Assembly (NCBI GenBank): GCA_007692665.1
Contig: REBP01000233.1
Span: 1-42,881 of the forward strand
Length of the DNA: 42,881 nucleotides
Reading direction: 5' to 3'
Origin: Gemmatimonadales bacterium
GTDB taxonomy: Bacteria > Gemmatimonadota > Gemmatimonadetes > Longimicrobiales > Gaopeijiaceae
The notes under the pieces were generated by a model. That model did no database searches. It saw nothing but the letters and a program-made list of their open reading frames with translations, and was not told where the DNA came from. The stretch's first letter is position 1; the number at the start of each line of letters is the position of its first letter. Position numbers and translations under genes: made by a program. Below are positions 1-8,186 of the stretch, in pieces.

Positions 1-83
1 ATGCGGTCGTCGAAGATGCGAGGCTCCCCTTCGTGATGCGAAGAGGCGAGGGCGGCGGAGGAGGGATCCTTCCTGGCCGGCAT
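1..83 (-). CDS. Start of an unidentified gene running off the left edge
   Basis: Only the first 27 codons are present. They read MPARKDPSSAALASSHHEGE and then PRIFDDR, and continue past base 1. The case for a real gene is an ATG at 83 preceded by AGGAG with a 7-base spacer (bases 91-95), strong G/C preference at third codon positions, and a sigma70-like promoter about 165 bases upstream on the same strand. I do not recognise the family. The leader carries repeated GTGGAAA motifs, which would fit either a DnaA-box-bearing or a MraZ-type regulated gene, but the visible residues match neither DnaA nor MraZ convincingly. The product must be read from the neighbouring sequence. Confidence 0.5.
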   Translation of the reverse strand, partial: MPARKDPSSAALASSHHEGEPRIFDDR

Positions 84-105
84 GGGCTGGCTCCTGGTAC
101 GGGAT

Positions 106-198
106 GTGGAAAAGGGGGTGGAAATGATGTGGACTGGGCGTCCCGGGATGTGGAAAGCGCTGCAAGTTCCACTCGGGACCGCGGGTATGCCGTGGAAA
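106..198. repeat. Cluster of helically phased GTGGAAA direct repeats in a leader
   Basis: GTGG(A) motifs start at 106, 118, 129, 150 and 192 on the plus strand; four of the five read GTGGAAA. Their spacings (12, 11, 21, 42) are close to whole helical turns. The copy at 105-113 reads TTTTCCACA on the minus strand, which fits the loose DnaA-box consensus TTWTNCACA. The cluster lies between a minus-strand promoter and the start of the partial gene. I see no coding gene in 84-384. A reading frame open from the left edge to 269 on the plus strand loses coding-like third positions after about 20 codons. Confidence 0.5.
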
Positions 199-248
199 TC
201 TCCGGGGGAGGATCCGGGCGCATACCACTGAATCCAGTAGCGACCCTC

Positions 249-277
249 ATACTACGGCACCATATGTAGGGGGTCAA
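249..277 (-). promoter_or_regulatory. Sigma70-like promoter for the partial left-edge gene
   Basis: On the minus strand TTGACC (277-272) and TAGTAT (254-249) are separated by exactly 17 bases. Transcription would start near 242 and give a leader of about 160 bases that contains the GTGGAAA cluster. Confidence 0.5.
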
Positions 278-384
278 GGGTCATGTCACGCCATGTCAGC
301 ATCGCCGTCACATCCTGCGGCCGACCGTCGCCGGTCGTCCGGCGGCGGGCCCCTGGCTCCTCGCGGACGAGCGTCCCCGCGACC

Positions 385-3300
385 TCAGAACGACCACCCC
401 ATGGCCGCATAGACGGAGGCGCCCGGTCGTTTCCAGGAGGTCTCTCCCGCCCCGCCGCCTGCCACCCCCGAGAGGTGCATGCCCTGCAGCGGCACCGCAA
501 CGCCCACGCGCAGGAGCGCCTGCGACTGGAAGAGAAGCGAGTGAACCACCGCGATCTCCGCCCCCATCGAGGCCAGCGTGCGACCGGCGCTCTCCCCTTC
601 CCCGAGGGCCGAGGCCCCTCCCACCGTCCCCGCCACCCCGGCCGCATCCCCCCATAGCGAGCCCGCGATGCGGTCGGCGTGGACGGGAAGAACCCCTGCC
701 CCACGGTGCACGATGGCCAGGGGTACCCGAAGTTCGGCGCCGGCGCCCCAGGCCCGATCTCCCCCGCGGGTGCCCGCCTCGTAGCCCCGGACCTGGAAGA
801 CGCCGGGGATCCGGTCCCATGTCGCACCCAGGGGGCCTCCCCCCCCGCCCCCGCCCCCGCCGACGCGCAGCGTCGCTGCCCCCGCCCCCGGGCCTTCCGC
901 CGCTCCAGCCGCGCCCCGCAGCGCCAGCACGGGCGGAGCCCCGCCGGAGGCGGCGATTCCCCGGTCACCGAGGGAATGGAAGCTTCGGAGCGACAGGACG
1001 GCGTCGGCCAGGGACGCATCCCTCCCGGCCACGCCCCTCAGGGAATCCGGAAGCCCGGTTTCCTGCCGAGCCCGGAGGCGAAGGGTCACCTGGCTCCCCT
1101 GCTGGGGGCTCGGGTGGAAGGCATGGCTCCGCGCCGTCGTCCGGGCGAGGGTCGCCCCCAGCTGAACGAACTCCCGTACCGGACGCGCCAGGGCCGCCCG
1201 GTTCGAGAGGCTCCCGCCTTCCTCCAGCACCTGGATCTCCTGACGGATTCCCGAAAGGTCGAGAAGCGCCCGGTGCGAGGACCGGAATCGAGGGCGAAGG
1301 AGCGACGCCGACACCCCGGCGCTTCGCTCCCGGCTCGCGAGGTACAGGAAAGGCGACGCCCCGTCCGCGGCGGCCGGGCTGCCGGGGGCCTGCACCCGGG
1401 AAAGGGCGTCCCACCGCTGCCCCACCGAGGCACCCAGCACGGGGTTCCCGAGCCCCGCCCACGCCCACGACGCCGCGCCCTCCCACCGGCGCCCCGGGCC
1501 CCCGAGCGGGAAATCGACCCGGAGGTCCCACCGGTTCCGGTCCACGGCGTCGGCAGCCCAGCTCTCGAAGCCGAGGGTGGGCGCGAGAACCCTGGCCCCG
1601 CCCAGCGTCCCGGCAGCCTGCGCCGCAGGAAGCCAGTGGCGGGGACGGAGCGTCGAGATCGGAGACCAGGGGCGGACCTCCCCCTCGAGCCGCCCCAGGT
1701 GCCCGTCGGCCATGGCCCCCGCCGCGGGATCCCCCTCCCCGCCATGGGCGTGGTGCCGGGGGGCCAGGGGGAGGGGCGTGAACCCCCCGGGCCCGGCCAC
1801 CGCCCGCGTCTCCGCCTCGCCGAGCGGGAGGCGGGCCAGCTCCCACCCGTCGGCGGTGAGAAGGGAGAAGAGCACGTGACGTCCGTCGGGAGCGACCGTG
1901 GGGAACACCCCTGCCGTCACCAGGTCGGAAAGCTGGCGAATCCCGGATGCCGGGAAACCGTCGGCGCCGGCGGTGCCGACGTAGAGGTTCGCGACGCCGC
2001 TTCGCTCCGAACTCCAGACCACGTGCATTCCGTCGGGCATCCATGCGGTGCCGTGCACGGGCGCCCGGCCCTCCGACACGATGCGGATCACCGGTTCGGC
2101 AGGCGTGCGCCCGGCGCCCGCGGCACCTTCCTGCGGGGTCACCTCCACGATGGCCACGGCCCAGTTCCCCCCGGCGGTCCAACGGGTGAGCGCGAGCCTC
2201 GTGCCGTCGGGAGACCAGCGCGGGTGGGCCCAGTGGACGCCGGGGTCGGCCTCCGCGAGGGTACGGACGAGGTCGCCCTCCTCCGAGATCAGCACCAGCC
2301 GGTGAGATCCCGCCTCCTCGAGGACCGCCGCCAGGAGGCCTCCCTCCGGGTGGGCGTCGGCCATCGCCACCCGGAGACCACGGGTGACCTGGTGCCGACC
2401 ACCGTCGGGGGCGAAGCGCCAGAGGTCCGAACGGATCCGGTACCGGTCCACGTACTCCGGCTGCGCGGTCCAGAGGCTCCCGTCAGCCCCCCACGAGAGG
2501 GGTGACGCCATGTGGAGGGGGCCCAGGACGCGGTCCTCCGCCCTGTCACCCTCACCCCCGGCCCCACGCAGTACGACGGAAGCTTCCGTGCGTCCGTCGG
2601 ACCGCACCCAGGCCATGGCGCCGTCGCCGGGGCGGAAGACCGGGTAGAGGCCGACACGCGCACCTGCCGTCAGCAGTTCGGGGGCCGGAGCCAGGGCACG
2701 ACTGCGCACGACCTCCTCCAGCTCCCTCGCGTCTCTCTCGAGTTCGGCGATCCAGGTGGCGTGGAGCGCGTCCAGGGGCCGACCGAAGGCCTCCCGGGCG
2801 GTCGCGTTCAGCCGGAGCGGGTTGATGCGCCGGGCCTGGCGCCGGAAGAAGTCCCCGACGGCGTCCTCGCCCTCCGTCTCGGCAAGGTGATGGAAGAAGG
2901 GTCCACCCCATGCGTAGGGTCGCTCGCCCCCGGGAAAGACCGGGGAGCTTCCCATCACCTGATCGATGCGTTCTCCCTCGCCGGCCAGTACCCTGGCCCT
3001 GAGGATCGCATCGAAGCGCGCCCCGTGCATCCGGCCCCCGTCGGTTCCTGCCGATTCCGAATGGACCGCCACGCCCTCCACCGCCCACGTGGGGAGTGCG
3101 AACGCGGGAAAGTTGGGCCACGCGAGGGGGGCCCTGCCGAGGAGCAGGCGGCCCGCGCGTCCGAGGGGCCCCGTGAGCTCCAGGTGCAGGATGTGGACAA
3201 CCTCATGGGTGACCACGAGTTCGAGCCAGTCGTCGAACGGGATGGCCCCGGGACCCTCCACCGGCGGGCGGGCCCAGATGATGATCCGGGGATAGGGCGA

Positions 3301-3705
3301 AGCCCGCGCAAACCCGTTCGAGAGGTCCACGTGGTCCGTCACGACCAGCTGGATCCGCTCCCCCGGGCGGGCGCCGAACCCCTCCAGTCGCGCCATGGCC
3401 CGCTCCCCTCGTTCCGCGGCCCGGAAGGCCACCTCTTCCACCCCCTCGTGAAACACCACCTGGAAGTTCGGGGTTTGAAAGGTCAGCCACCGGGCATCGG
3501 GCGGAGGCGCCTGGCCTGCTGCACCCTCCGGAAGGGCGAGTGGGAGTGCCACGACCAGGGCCAGGACCGAGACCAGGACCGAGGCCAGCGCCAGGTCCAC
3601 GGCCCGGCGCCGTGGCACGGCCCGTGCAGGTCCGGGGAAGCGGCCGTGGCCGGCGACCGGGTGATTCTCCGGCTTCGTTCCAGTACCGCATTCCAGCTTC
3701 CGCAT
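385..3705 (-). CDS. Zinc-peptidase-like / TolB propeller / Omp85-like outer-membrane protein
   Basis: A 1106-residue exported protein with three parts. Residues about 36-65 form a hydrophobic signal segment. A gluzincin-like domain follows, with HEVVH at 167-171 and a downstream WAVEGVA whose Glu210 could be the third zinc ligand. The middle (about 340-660) holds PD40/TolB propeller repeats such as WSPDGTRLA, WMPDGMHVV and APDGRHVLF. The last 400 residues look like a beta-barrel: VRGY at 972-975 followed by AELRVPLA resembles the Omp85 loop-6 signature, and the chain ends in Phe (GWSF), as BAM substrates usually do. A nine-glycine run precedes the VRGY segment. The ATG at 3705 has a strong GAGGGAGGG ribosome site. 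Catalysis and barrel topology are inference; the domain order is seen. It lies only 32 bases from the divergent next gene. Confidence 0.8.
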   Translation of the reverse strand: MRKLECGTGTKPENHPVAGHGRFPGPARAVPRRRAVDLALASVLVSVLALVVALPLALPEGAAGQAPPPDARWLTFQTPNFQVVFHEGVEEVAFRAAERGERAMARLEGFGARPGERIQLVVTDHVDLSNGFARASPYPRIIIWARPPVEGPGAIPFDDWLELVVTHEVVHILHLELTGPLGRAGRLLLGRAPLAWPNFPAFALPTWAVEGVAVHSESAGTDGGRMHGARFDAILRARVLAGEGERIDQVMGSSPVFPGGERPYAWGGPFFHHLAETEGEDAVGDFFRRQARRINPLRLNATAREAFGRPLDALHATWIAELERDARELEEVVRSRALAPAPELLTAGARVGLYPVFRPGDGAMAWVRSDGRTEASVVLRGAGGEGDRAEDRVLGPLHMASPLSWGADGSLWTAQPEYVDRYRIRSDLWRFAPDGGRHQVTRGLRVAMADAHPEGGLLAAVLEEAGSHRLVLISEEGDLVRTLAEADPGVHWAHPRWSPDGTRLALTRWTAGGNWAVAIVEVTPQEGAAGAGRTPAEPVIRIVSEGRAPVHGTAWMPDGMHVVWSSERSGVANLYVGTAGADGFPASGIRQLSDLVTAGVFPTVAPDGRHVLFSLLTADGWELARLPLGEAETRAVAGPGGFTPLPLAPRHHAHGGEGDPAAGAMADGHLGRLEGEVRPWSPISTLRPRHWLPAAQAAGTLGGARVLAPTLGFESWAADAVDRNRWDLRVDFPLGGPGRRWEGAASWAWAGLGNPVLGASVGQRWDALSRVQAPGSPAAADGASPFLYLASRERSAGVSASLLRPRFRSSHRALLDLSGIRQEIQVLEEGGSLSNRAALARPVREFVQLGATLARTTARSHAFHPSPQQGSQVTLRLRARQETGLPDSLRGVAGRDASLADAVLSLRSFHSLGDRGIAASGGAPPVLALRGAAGAAEGPGAGAATLRVGGGGGGGGGPLGATWDRIPGVFQVRGYEAGTRGGDRAWGAGAELRVPLAIVHRGAGVLPVHADRIAGSLWGDAAGVAGTVGGASALGEGESAGRTLASMGAEIAVVHSLLFQSQALLRVGVAVPLQGMHLSGVAGGGAGETSWKRPGASVYAAMGWSF

Positions 3706-3737
3706 CCGTGCCGACCCTCCCTCTACAGGACGTTTCC

Positions 3738-4235
3738 ATGCGCCAGAACGACCTTCAGCGAGCCGCCATCATGGCCCTCACCGCCGCCGGCTCCACCGCC
3801 CTCAAGCGATGGGTGGGCAACCGCCGACCCCGAATGGGCCGCCTCCTCCGCGGAGCCGCGGCAGGCGCCGGGGCTGCCGGAGTCCTTGCGGCGTACCGGG
3901 CCCTCACTCGCCAGCACCAGCCTGCATCCGGGGAGCTCGTGGACGAAATCCTCGCCGGCGCCGGCAAGGGTGTAATCTACACCGCCATCCTGGATCCGCT
4001 TCTTCCCGGTCCGCCCCTGCTCCGGGGGGCCACGCTGGGCTCGGTGGAGTACCTCGCGGCACCGTGGGGAGGGCTGCTCCGGAAGATGTCCCACCTCTCC
4101 CCCGTGGAACGGATCCCCATCGTCGGCGCCCTCATGGACGCCGGGGAAGCCGAGGACGACCCGTTCCTGGCGTATCTCGTGTTCGGACTGGCGCTGGGCC
4201 TGCTCAGCGGAGACGACGAGGAGGGGGAGGGCTGA
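3738..4235 (+). CDS. Unknown 165-residue protein, probably membrane-associated
   Basis: I do not recognise a family. The start at 3738 is chosen because AGGA lies 7 bases upstream; the frame is open further 5' but that part is arginine/proline shadow sequence opposite the neighbouring gene. The N-terminus is basic, followed by an alanine/glycine-rich helix (LRGAAAGAGAAGVLAAYRAL), a hydrophobic middle, a final hydrophobic stretch (FLAYLVFGLALGLLSG) and an acidic tail DDEEGEG. That pattern fits a small membrane-associated protein. It is divergent from the large outer-membrane fusion protein with only 32 bases between start codons, so the two promoters must lie within each other's 5' coding DNA. 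Its 3' end overlaps the convergent glycosyltransferase gene by 32 bases. Confidence 0.7.
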   Translation: MRQNDLQRAAIMALTAAGSTALKRWVGNRRPRMGRLLRGAAAGAGAAGVLAAYRALTRQHQPASGELVDEILAGAGKGVIYTAILDPLLPGPPLLRGATLGSVEYLAAPWGGLLRKMSHLSPVERIPIVGALMDAGEAEDDPFLAYLVFGLALGLLSGDDEEGEG

Positions 4236-5952
4236 CCACGACGGGGATGCGGTGACCCCAGCGCCTCGCGGGCCGTTCGTCGCCGGGCAGCGTCCAGGCC
4301 TCGCCGCAGTCCACGAAGGCCCCGGTCTCGTCGATCCCCCGGGGTGACGAGGCCGGCGCGTCGGGCCCCACGATCCCCAGGAGGATGGCGTCCTCTCCCC
4401 AGTTCCGGATCCAGCAGAAGGCCTCGGGCCTGGACCGGAGGATCCCCGGAAGATAGCGTGGGGAGATCCCGTCGACGCGGTCGACGAGGAGGTAGCGGGC
4501 CCCGAGTTCCCCGGCCTGGTCCAGGAGGCGATCAGGGTCGTCGAAGAAGGGAAAGACCCGTCCGGGAGTGCCGCCCAGCGCGTGGAAGATGCGGGGCTTC
4601 CGGTTGATGACCACGGCGTCGCCGGGAAGATTGGCGCCGGCCCATGCCGCCGCATCCCGGAACCGCTGGAAGGGGGGCCCGTGGCACGCGAACGGGTCCG
4701 CCAGCCCCCACTCCCTGCAGGCCGCCGCCTGCTCGGCCCGCCCCAGGAGGCCGGGAGCCGCGGGAAGGAGCAGGAGGAGCAGCGCCGGAACGCCCAGCGC
4801 CCACGCGGCCCAGGGGGGCAGGAGGCGCCCGGTCGTCCTCGCGCGGAGACCGTCGAGACCGGCGCACACCGCCTCCGCTCCCCAGAAGAGCAGGAGCGGA
4901 TAGAGGGGAAGCACGAACCGGTCGCCGGACCAGACTTCGGGCCAGACCAGCACGAGGCCTCCGTAGAGGGGGAGGAAGAGTTCGGCGAGCCCGCCCTGGC
5001 CCCGGACGACGCGACGCCCCCACCCCACCAGGCCGAGGGTCAGGATGACCACCCCGAGGAAGGCCACCGGCCCGGGAGGGAGAGAGCTCCCCCACCACTC
5101 CCCGCCGAGCACGCTTGTCACGTAGAATTCGAGGTTGGTCCACGCACGTCCCGCGAGCCCCGCGACCCCGATGGTTCCCAACCCGGGGTCGTAGGGGTTC
5201 GCGAGCCAGAACTCGTCCTGGTAGGCCCCCTCTCCCGCCGCCCGGCCGCGGAGTATCCAGAGCAGGACCGGAAGGGCCGCCACGGCCACCGCGCTCCCCA
5301 GGGCTCGCCACCGCCGCCCCCACGCCAGCATGACCAGGAGGCCGAGGAGGAGGGGGAGTCCCGCTGTCCTCGTGAAGAGGGTCAGAAGCGCGGCCCCCGC
5401 CGCCACCGCGAGCCAGATCGCTTCGCGGGAGGAATCGGTCCGGGCCGGCGGCTCTGCCGGGAACCGCACCCGCAGCCACAGCCCCGCCCGATCCGCACTC
5501 CAGAGCGCCAGGAACACCGCCACCAGGAAGAGGGGCTCGGAGAGGATCCACCGCGAGGCCTCCACCCACCCCGTCGCCAGCACCGTCGCGATCGCCACGC
5601 CGGCACCGAAGGCGGGACCGCGCCGGGCCCCCGCCCACGCGAAGACCAGCAGCCCGGCCGTCGCCACGAGAACGGCGGACAGCAGCTTGAAGGCCCCCCA
5701 GGTGGAGGCGCCCGCAGCCATGAGGAGCGCCAGGAGGAGTGGGTAGGCCGGGGGGTACTTGGCGTGGGGAGGCTCGAAGGGGTCCCAGAGTTCCGTGTAA
5801 CCGGTGCCCGCGGCCAGCGAACTCGCCAGGGAGAGATAGGCCGCATTGTCCCCGCCGGAGTGGGGTGCGGGAAGGTGGACCGCCCAGAGAACGAGGCCGT
5901 GGACCAGCAGAAGCAGGCCCCCGGCAAGCCACCACCGCATCCCGGCGTTCAC
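4204..5952 (-). CDS. GT-C fold membrane glycosyltransferase (GT39/ArnT-like)
   Basis: A polytopic protein of about 582 residues with roughly ten hydrophobic segments, consistent with the GT-C superfamily that uses polyprenyl-phosphate sugars in the periplasm. The first extracytoplasmic loop has GGDNAAYL (33-40), where Asp35 would be the usual GT-C acidic catalytic residue, followed by KYPPAYPLLLAL (about 65-76). A soluble C-terminal domain of about 130 residues follows. I chose the GTG at 5952: it overlaps the anmK stop as GTGA and has GAGGGTGG 7 bases upstream; ATG at 5940 is the alternative. Coupling to anmK and murQ hints at a role linked to cell-wall sugars, but the substrate cannot be told from sequence. 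The 3' end overlaps a convergent gene by 32 bases. Confidence 0.8.
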   Translation of the reverse strand: MNAGMRWWLAGGLLLLVHGLVLWAVHLPAPHSGGDNAAYLSLASSLAAGTGYTELWDPFEPPHAKYPPAYPLLLALLMAAGASTWGAFKLLSAVLVATAGLLVFAWAGARRGPAFGAGVAIATVLATGWVEASRWILSEPLFLVAVFLALWSADRAGLWLRVRFPAEPPARTDSSREAIWLAVAAGAALLTLFTRTAGLPLLLGLLVMLAWGRRWRALGSAVAVAALPVLLWILRGRAAGEGAYQDEFWLANPYDPGLGTIGVAGLAGRAWTNLEFYVTSVLGGEWWGSSLPPGPVAFLGVVILTLGLVGWGRRVVRGQGGLAELFLPLYGGLVLVWPEVWSGDRFVLPLYPLLLFWGAEAVCAGLDGLRARTTGRLLPPWAAWALGVPALLLLLLPAAPGLLGRAEQAAACREWGLADPFACHGPPFQRFRDAAAWAGANLPGDAVVINRKPRIFHALGGTPGRVFPFFDDPDRLLDQAGELGARYLLVDRVDGISPRYLPGILRSRPEAFCWIRNWGEDAILLGIVGPDAPASSPRGIDETGAFVDCGEAWTLPGDERPARRWGHRIPVVVSPPPPRRLR

Positions 5953-7190
5953 GCCGTGTCCACCCTCTGTTCCCCCGGCATCCTCCGCGTTGCCGGGGTC
6001 GTTGCCGGGGTGAAGGACCCGAGGACCCGGGGCCCCGAGGCTCCGGTGACCTGCGGGAGGGAGCCGGGGATGCGGAGAAGGTGGGCCCAGGCGAGGAGGG
6101 CAAAGGCCGCCGCCTCCCGCGCATCCGGGTCGATCCCCAGCGCCTCCGCCCCGGTGAGCACGGGCACCGGTCCCACCTCGCGGGCGAGCGCCGCCCCGAT
6201 GGCCCGCACGAGGGTGGAATGCCGGGCGCCCCCCCCGGTGAGGACCACCTCGTCGACCTCCGCCACCGGCAGGTACTCCCGGTAGCTCCGGGCCACGGAA
6301 CGGGCCGTGACCTCCACCAGCGTCGCCAGGAGATCGTCCGGCGCGAGGTCCGGGTGGTCCCGCAGGATCTCCTCCATGCGTGCGTCCCCGAAGCGCTCCC
6401 GCCCCGTGGAGCGGGGGGGCGGCTCGTCGAGGAAGGGATCGGCGAGGAGCGCGTCGAGGAGCGCCGGGTGGACGGTTCCCCGGGCGGCTCGGCGGCCGTC
6501 CATGTCGAAGGGGAGCGCCATTTCCGGGCCGTCCCCACCGCGCGTCCGCATCCACGCGGCGTCCAGGAGCGCGACGCCGGGGCCGGTGTCGAAGGCCCGG
6601 ACGCGGTCCGGCTCCCCGTCTGCCGGCAGGAAGGTCACGTTCCCCATGCCGCCGAGGTTCTGGAGGGCCCGCCCCACGCCGGGGCGGTGAAGGAGCACGC
6701 GGTCGGCCCAGGGCACGAGGGGAGCGCCGTGTCCCCCGGCCGCCATGTCCCGGGCCCGGAAGTCGTGGACCACCGCGATCCCGGTGCGCTCGGCCAGCGT
6801 GGCGGGGTCGCCGAGCTGGAGGGTCCAGCCGCGGCCGCCTGCCGCCGGGGGCTCGTGCCAGATCGTCTGCCCGTGCGACCCGATGGCGTCGACCTCTTCG
6901 GGCGCGACGGCGGCGCCCCGGAGCAGCTCGAGGAACGCCGACGCGAAGCCCTCGCCGAGGGCCACATGCAGCCGCGAAAGTGCGCGGGCATCGGCCCCTC
7001 CGGGCGTCATGGCGCGTCGCATCTCCCCCAGGACCCCCGCGTCCCACGGGAAGGTCCCGAAGGCCACCACCTCCCAGCGGAGTGCGTCGGGACCCGAGCC
7101 TTCGACGCGCAGGAGAAGCGCATCGATGCCGTCCATGGAGGTCCCCGACATGAGCCCCCCGACCAGGCGCGAGCCGGAAACGGGCGTCAC
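5949..7190 (-). CDS. anmK: Anhydro-N-acetylmuramic acid kinase
   Basis: A 413-residue protein that matches the AnmK family in length and motifs. GLMSGTSMDGID at 12-23 is the family's N-terminal signature. SHGQTIWHEP, FDTGPGVALLDAAW and the late VVLTGGGARHSTL supply the sugar- and ATP-binding parts of the sugar-kinase/ASKHA fold. The enzyme phosphorylates and hydrolyses 1,6-anhydro-MurNAc to MurNAc-6-phosphate, which MurQ, encoded just upstream, converts to GlcNAc-6-phosphate. The GTG start at 7190 overlaps the murQ stop (GTGA) and has GGGGAAGGGG just upstream. The cytosolic kinase therefore sits in the middle of a coupled murQ-anmK-glycosyltransferase operon. Confidence 0.95.
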   Translation of the reverse strand: MTPVSGSRLVGGLMSGTSMDGIDALLLRVEGSGPDALRWEVVAFGTFPWDAGVLGEMRRAMTPGGADARALSRLHVALGEGFASAFLELLRGAAVAPEEVDAIGSHGQTIWHEPPAAGGRGWTLQLGDPATLAERTGIAVVHDFRARDMAAGGHGAPLVPWADRVLLHRPGVGRALQNLGGMGNVTFLPADGEPDRVRAFDTGPGVALLDAAWMRTRGGDGPEMALPFDMDGRRAARGTVHPALLDALLADPFLDEPPPRSTGRERFGDARMEEILRDHPDLAPDDLLATLVEVTARSVARSYREYLPVAEVDEVVLTGGGARHSTLVRAIGAALAREVGPVPVLTGAEALGIDPDAREAAAFALLAWAHLLRIPGSLPQVTGASGPRVLGSFTPATTPATRRMPGEQRVDTA

Positions 7191-8104
7191 GGCGCCCCTT
7201 CCCCGCCGGCGGCGATGCCCTCGATTCCGGCAACTCGCCCTCCCGCCCGGGCGATCTCGGCCTCGGCCGCCTCCCGGGGGACCCCCAGGTGCCCCATGAC
7301 GAGGGCCGTCTTCACCCGGCCCCCGGCGTCGTGGAGGAGCCTTCGGGCCTCGGCGGCCTCCACCCCCAGCGTGGCCCGGAGGATGCGCTCCCCCCGGTCC
7401 TGGAGCTTGGCACAGGTGACCTGGAGGTCGACCATGAGGTTCCCCCAGGTCTTCCCCGCGAGGACCATGGCGCCGGTGGTCAGCGTGTTCAGGACGAGCT
7501 TCGTGGCGGTGCCGGCCTTCATGCGGGTGGAGCCGGTGACGATCTCGGGTCCGGTAAGGGGCGCGATGACGACGTCATGGAGCGCCTGGAGCGCGGGAGG
7601 CGGCGGCGTGCAGAGGAGGAAGCCGGTGCGGGCCCCGAGTTCCCGGGCCCGGGCCAGCGCCCCGTGCACGTAGGGGGTGGTGCCGGAGGCGGCGATGCCC
7701 AGGACGAAGTCCCCGCTCCGCACCCCGCGGGCCTCGAGGTCGCGGGCGCCGTCCTCGGGGCGGTCCTCCGCGCCTTCCCGGGCCCGGACCAGCGCCTCGT
7801 ATCCCCCGGCGATGATCCCCTGCACGAGGTCCGGCTCGGTGCCGAAGGTGGGGGGCATCTCGGCGGCATCGAGGACCCCCAGGCGCCCGCTGGTCCCGGC
7901 CCCGACATAGAAGAGCCGCCCGCCCGCCGCGAAGGTGGAGGCCACGAGTTCCACGCCCCGGGCGATGGCCTCGCTCTCCGCCGCCACCGCCTCGGCCACG
8001 GTCCGGTCCTCGGCCTGGATCAGCGCCACCAGCTCGCGCGCCGACAGCCGGTCCAGGTTCCGGCTTCGGGGGTTCCGCTGTTCGGTGAGGCGGTCGTCGA
8101 GCAT
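7187..8104 (-). CDS. murQ: N-acetylmuramic acid 6-phosphate etherase
   Basis: MurQ cleaves the lactyl ether of MurNAc-6-phosphate, giving GlcNAc-6-phosphate and D-lactate. The 305 residues from ATG 8104 match the family length and begin with the typical LTEQRNPRSRNLD. The SIS domain shows GAGTSGRLGVLDAAE at 68-82, with Glu82 in the catalytic position, then ASGTTPY and GSTRMKAGTATK. The frame is open upstream (in-frame starts at 8170 and 8242), but those would overlap the divergent M20 gene or its start, and homology begins at 8104. Its ribosome site is weak. First gene of the murQ-anmK-GT operon; no recycling permease or NagZ is present in this window. Confidence 0.94.
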   Translation of the reverse strand: MLDDRLTEQRNPRSRNLDRLSARELVALIQAEDRTVAEAVAAESEAIARGVELVASTFAAGGRLFYVGAGTSGRLGVLDAAEMPPTFGTEPDLVQGIIAGGYEALVRAREGAEDRPEDGARDLEARGVRSGDFVLGIAASGTTPYVHGALARARELGARTGFLLCTPPPPALQALHDVVIAPLTGPEIVTGSTRMKAGTATKLVLNTLTTGAMVLAGKTWGNLMVDLQVTCAKLQDRGERILRATLGVEAAEARRLLHDAGGRVKTALVMGHLGVPREAAEAEIARAGGRVAGIEGIAAGGEGAP

Positions 8105-8186
8105 GGCGGGATCCGGGGGTCGGGTGTATGGTTTGCCGGCCGCCCGTGCCGGCGGCTCGAAGCTAACCATCCGTGCATGGAGACGC

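Noticed and set aside
105-113. Replication origin at the left edge
   Set aside because: One relaxed DnaA-box match among GTGGAAA repeats, with no AT-rich unwinding region and no dnaA/dnaN in view, is not enough to call an origin.
33-269. Plus-strand open frame of 78 codons at the left end
   Set aside because: Third positions lose G/C bias after the first 20 codons, the start has no ribosome site, and the competing minus-strand gene start at 83 has one.
679-2505. Long plus-strand open frame opposite the large barrel protein
   Set aside because: Pro/Arg-rich sequence with no motif, entirely antisense to a gene with signal peptide and domains; typical shadow frame in GC-rich DNA.
7187-7233. 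Long fused frame joining part of anmK's region to the glycosyltransferase
   Set aside because: Only the part after 5952 looks like protein; the upstream part is the wrong frame of anmK.
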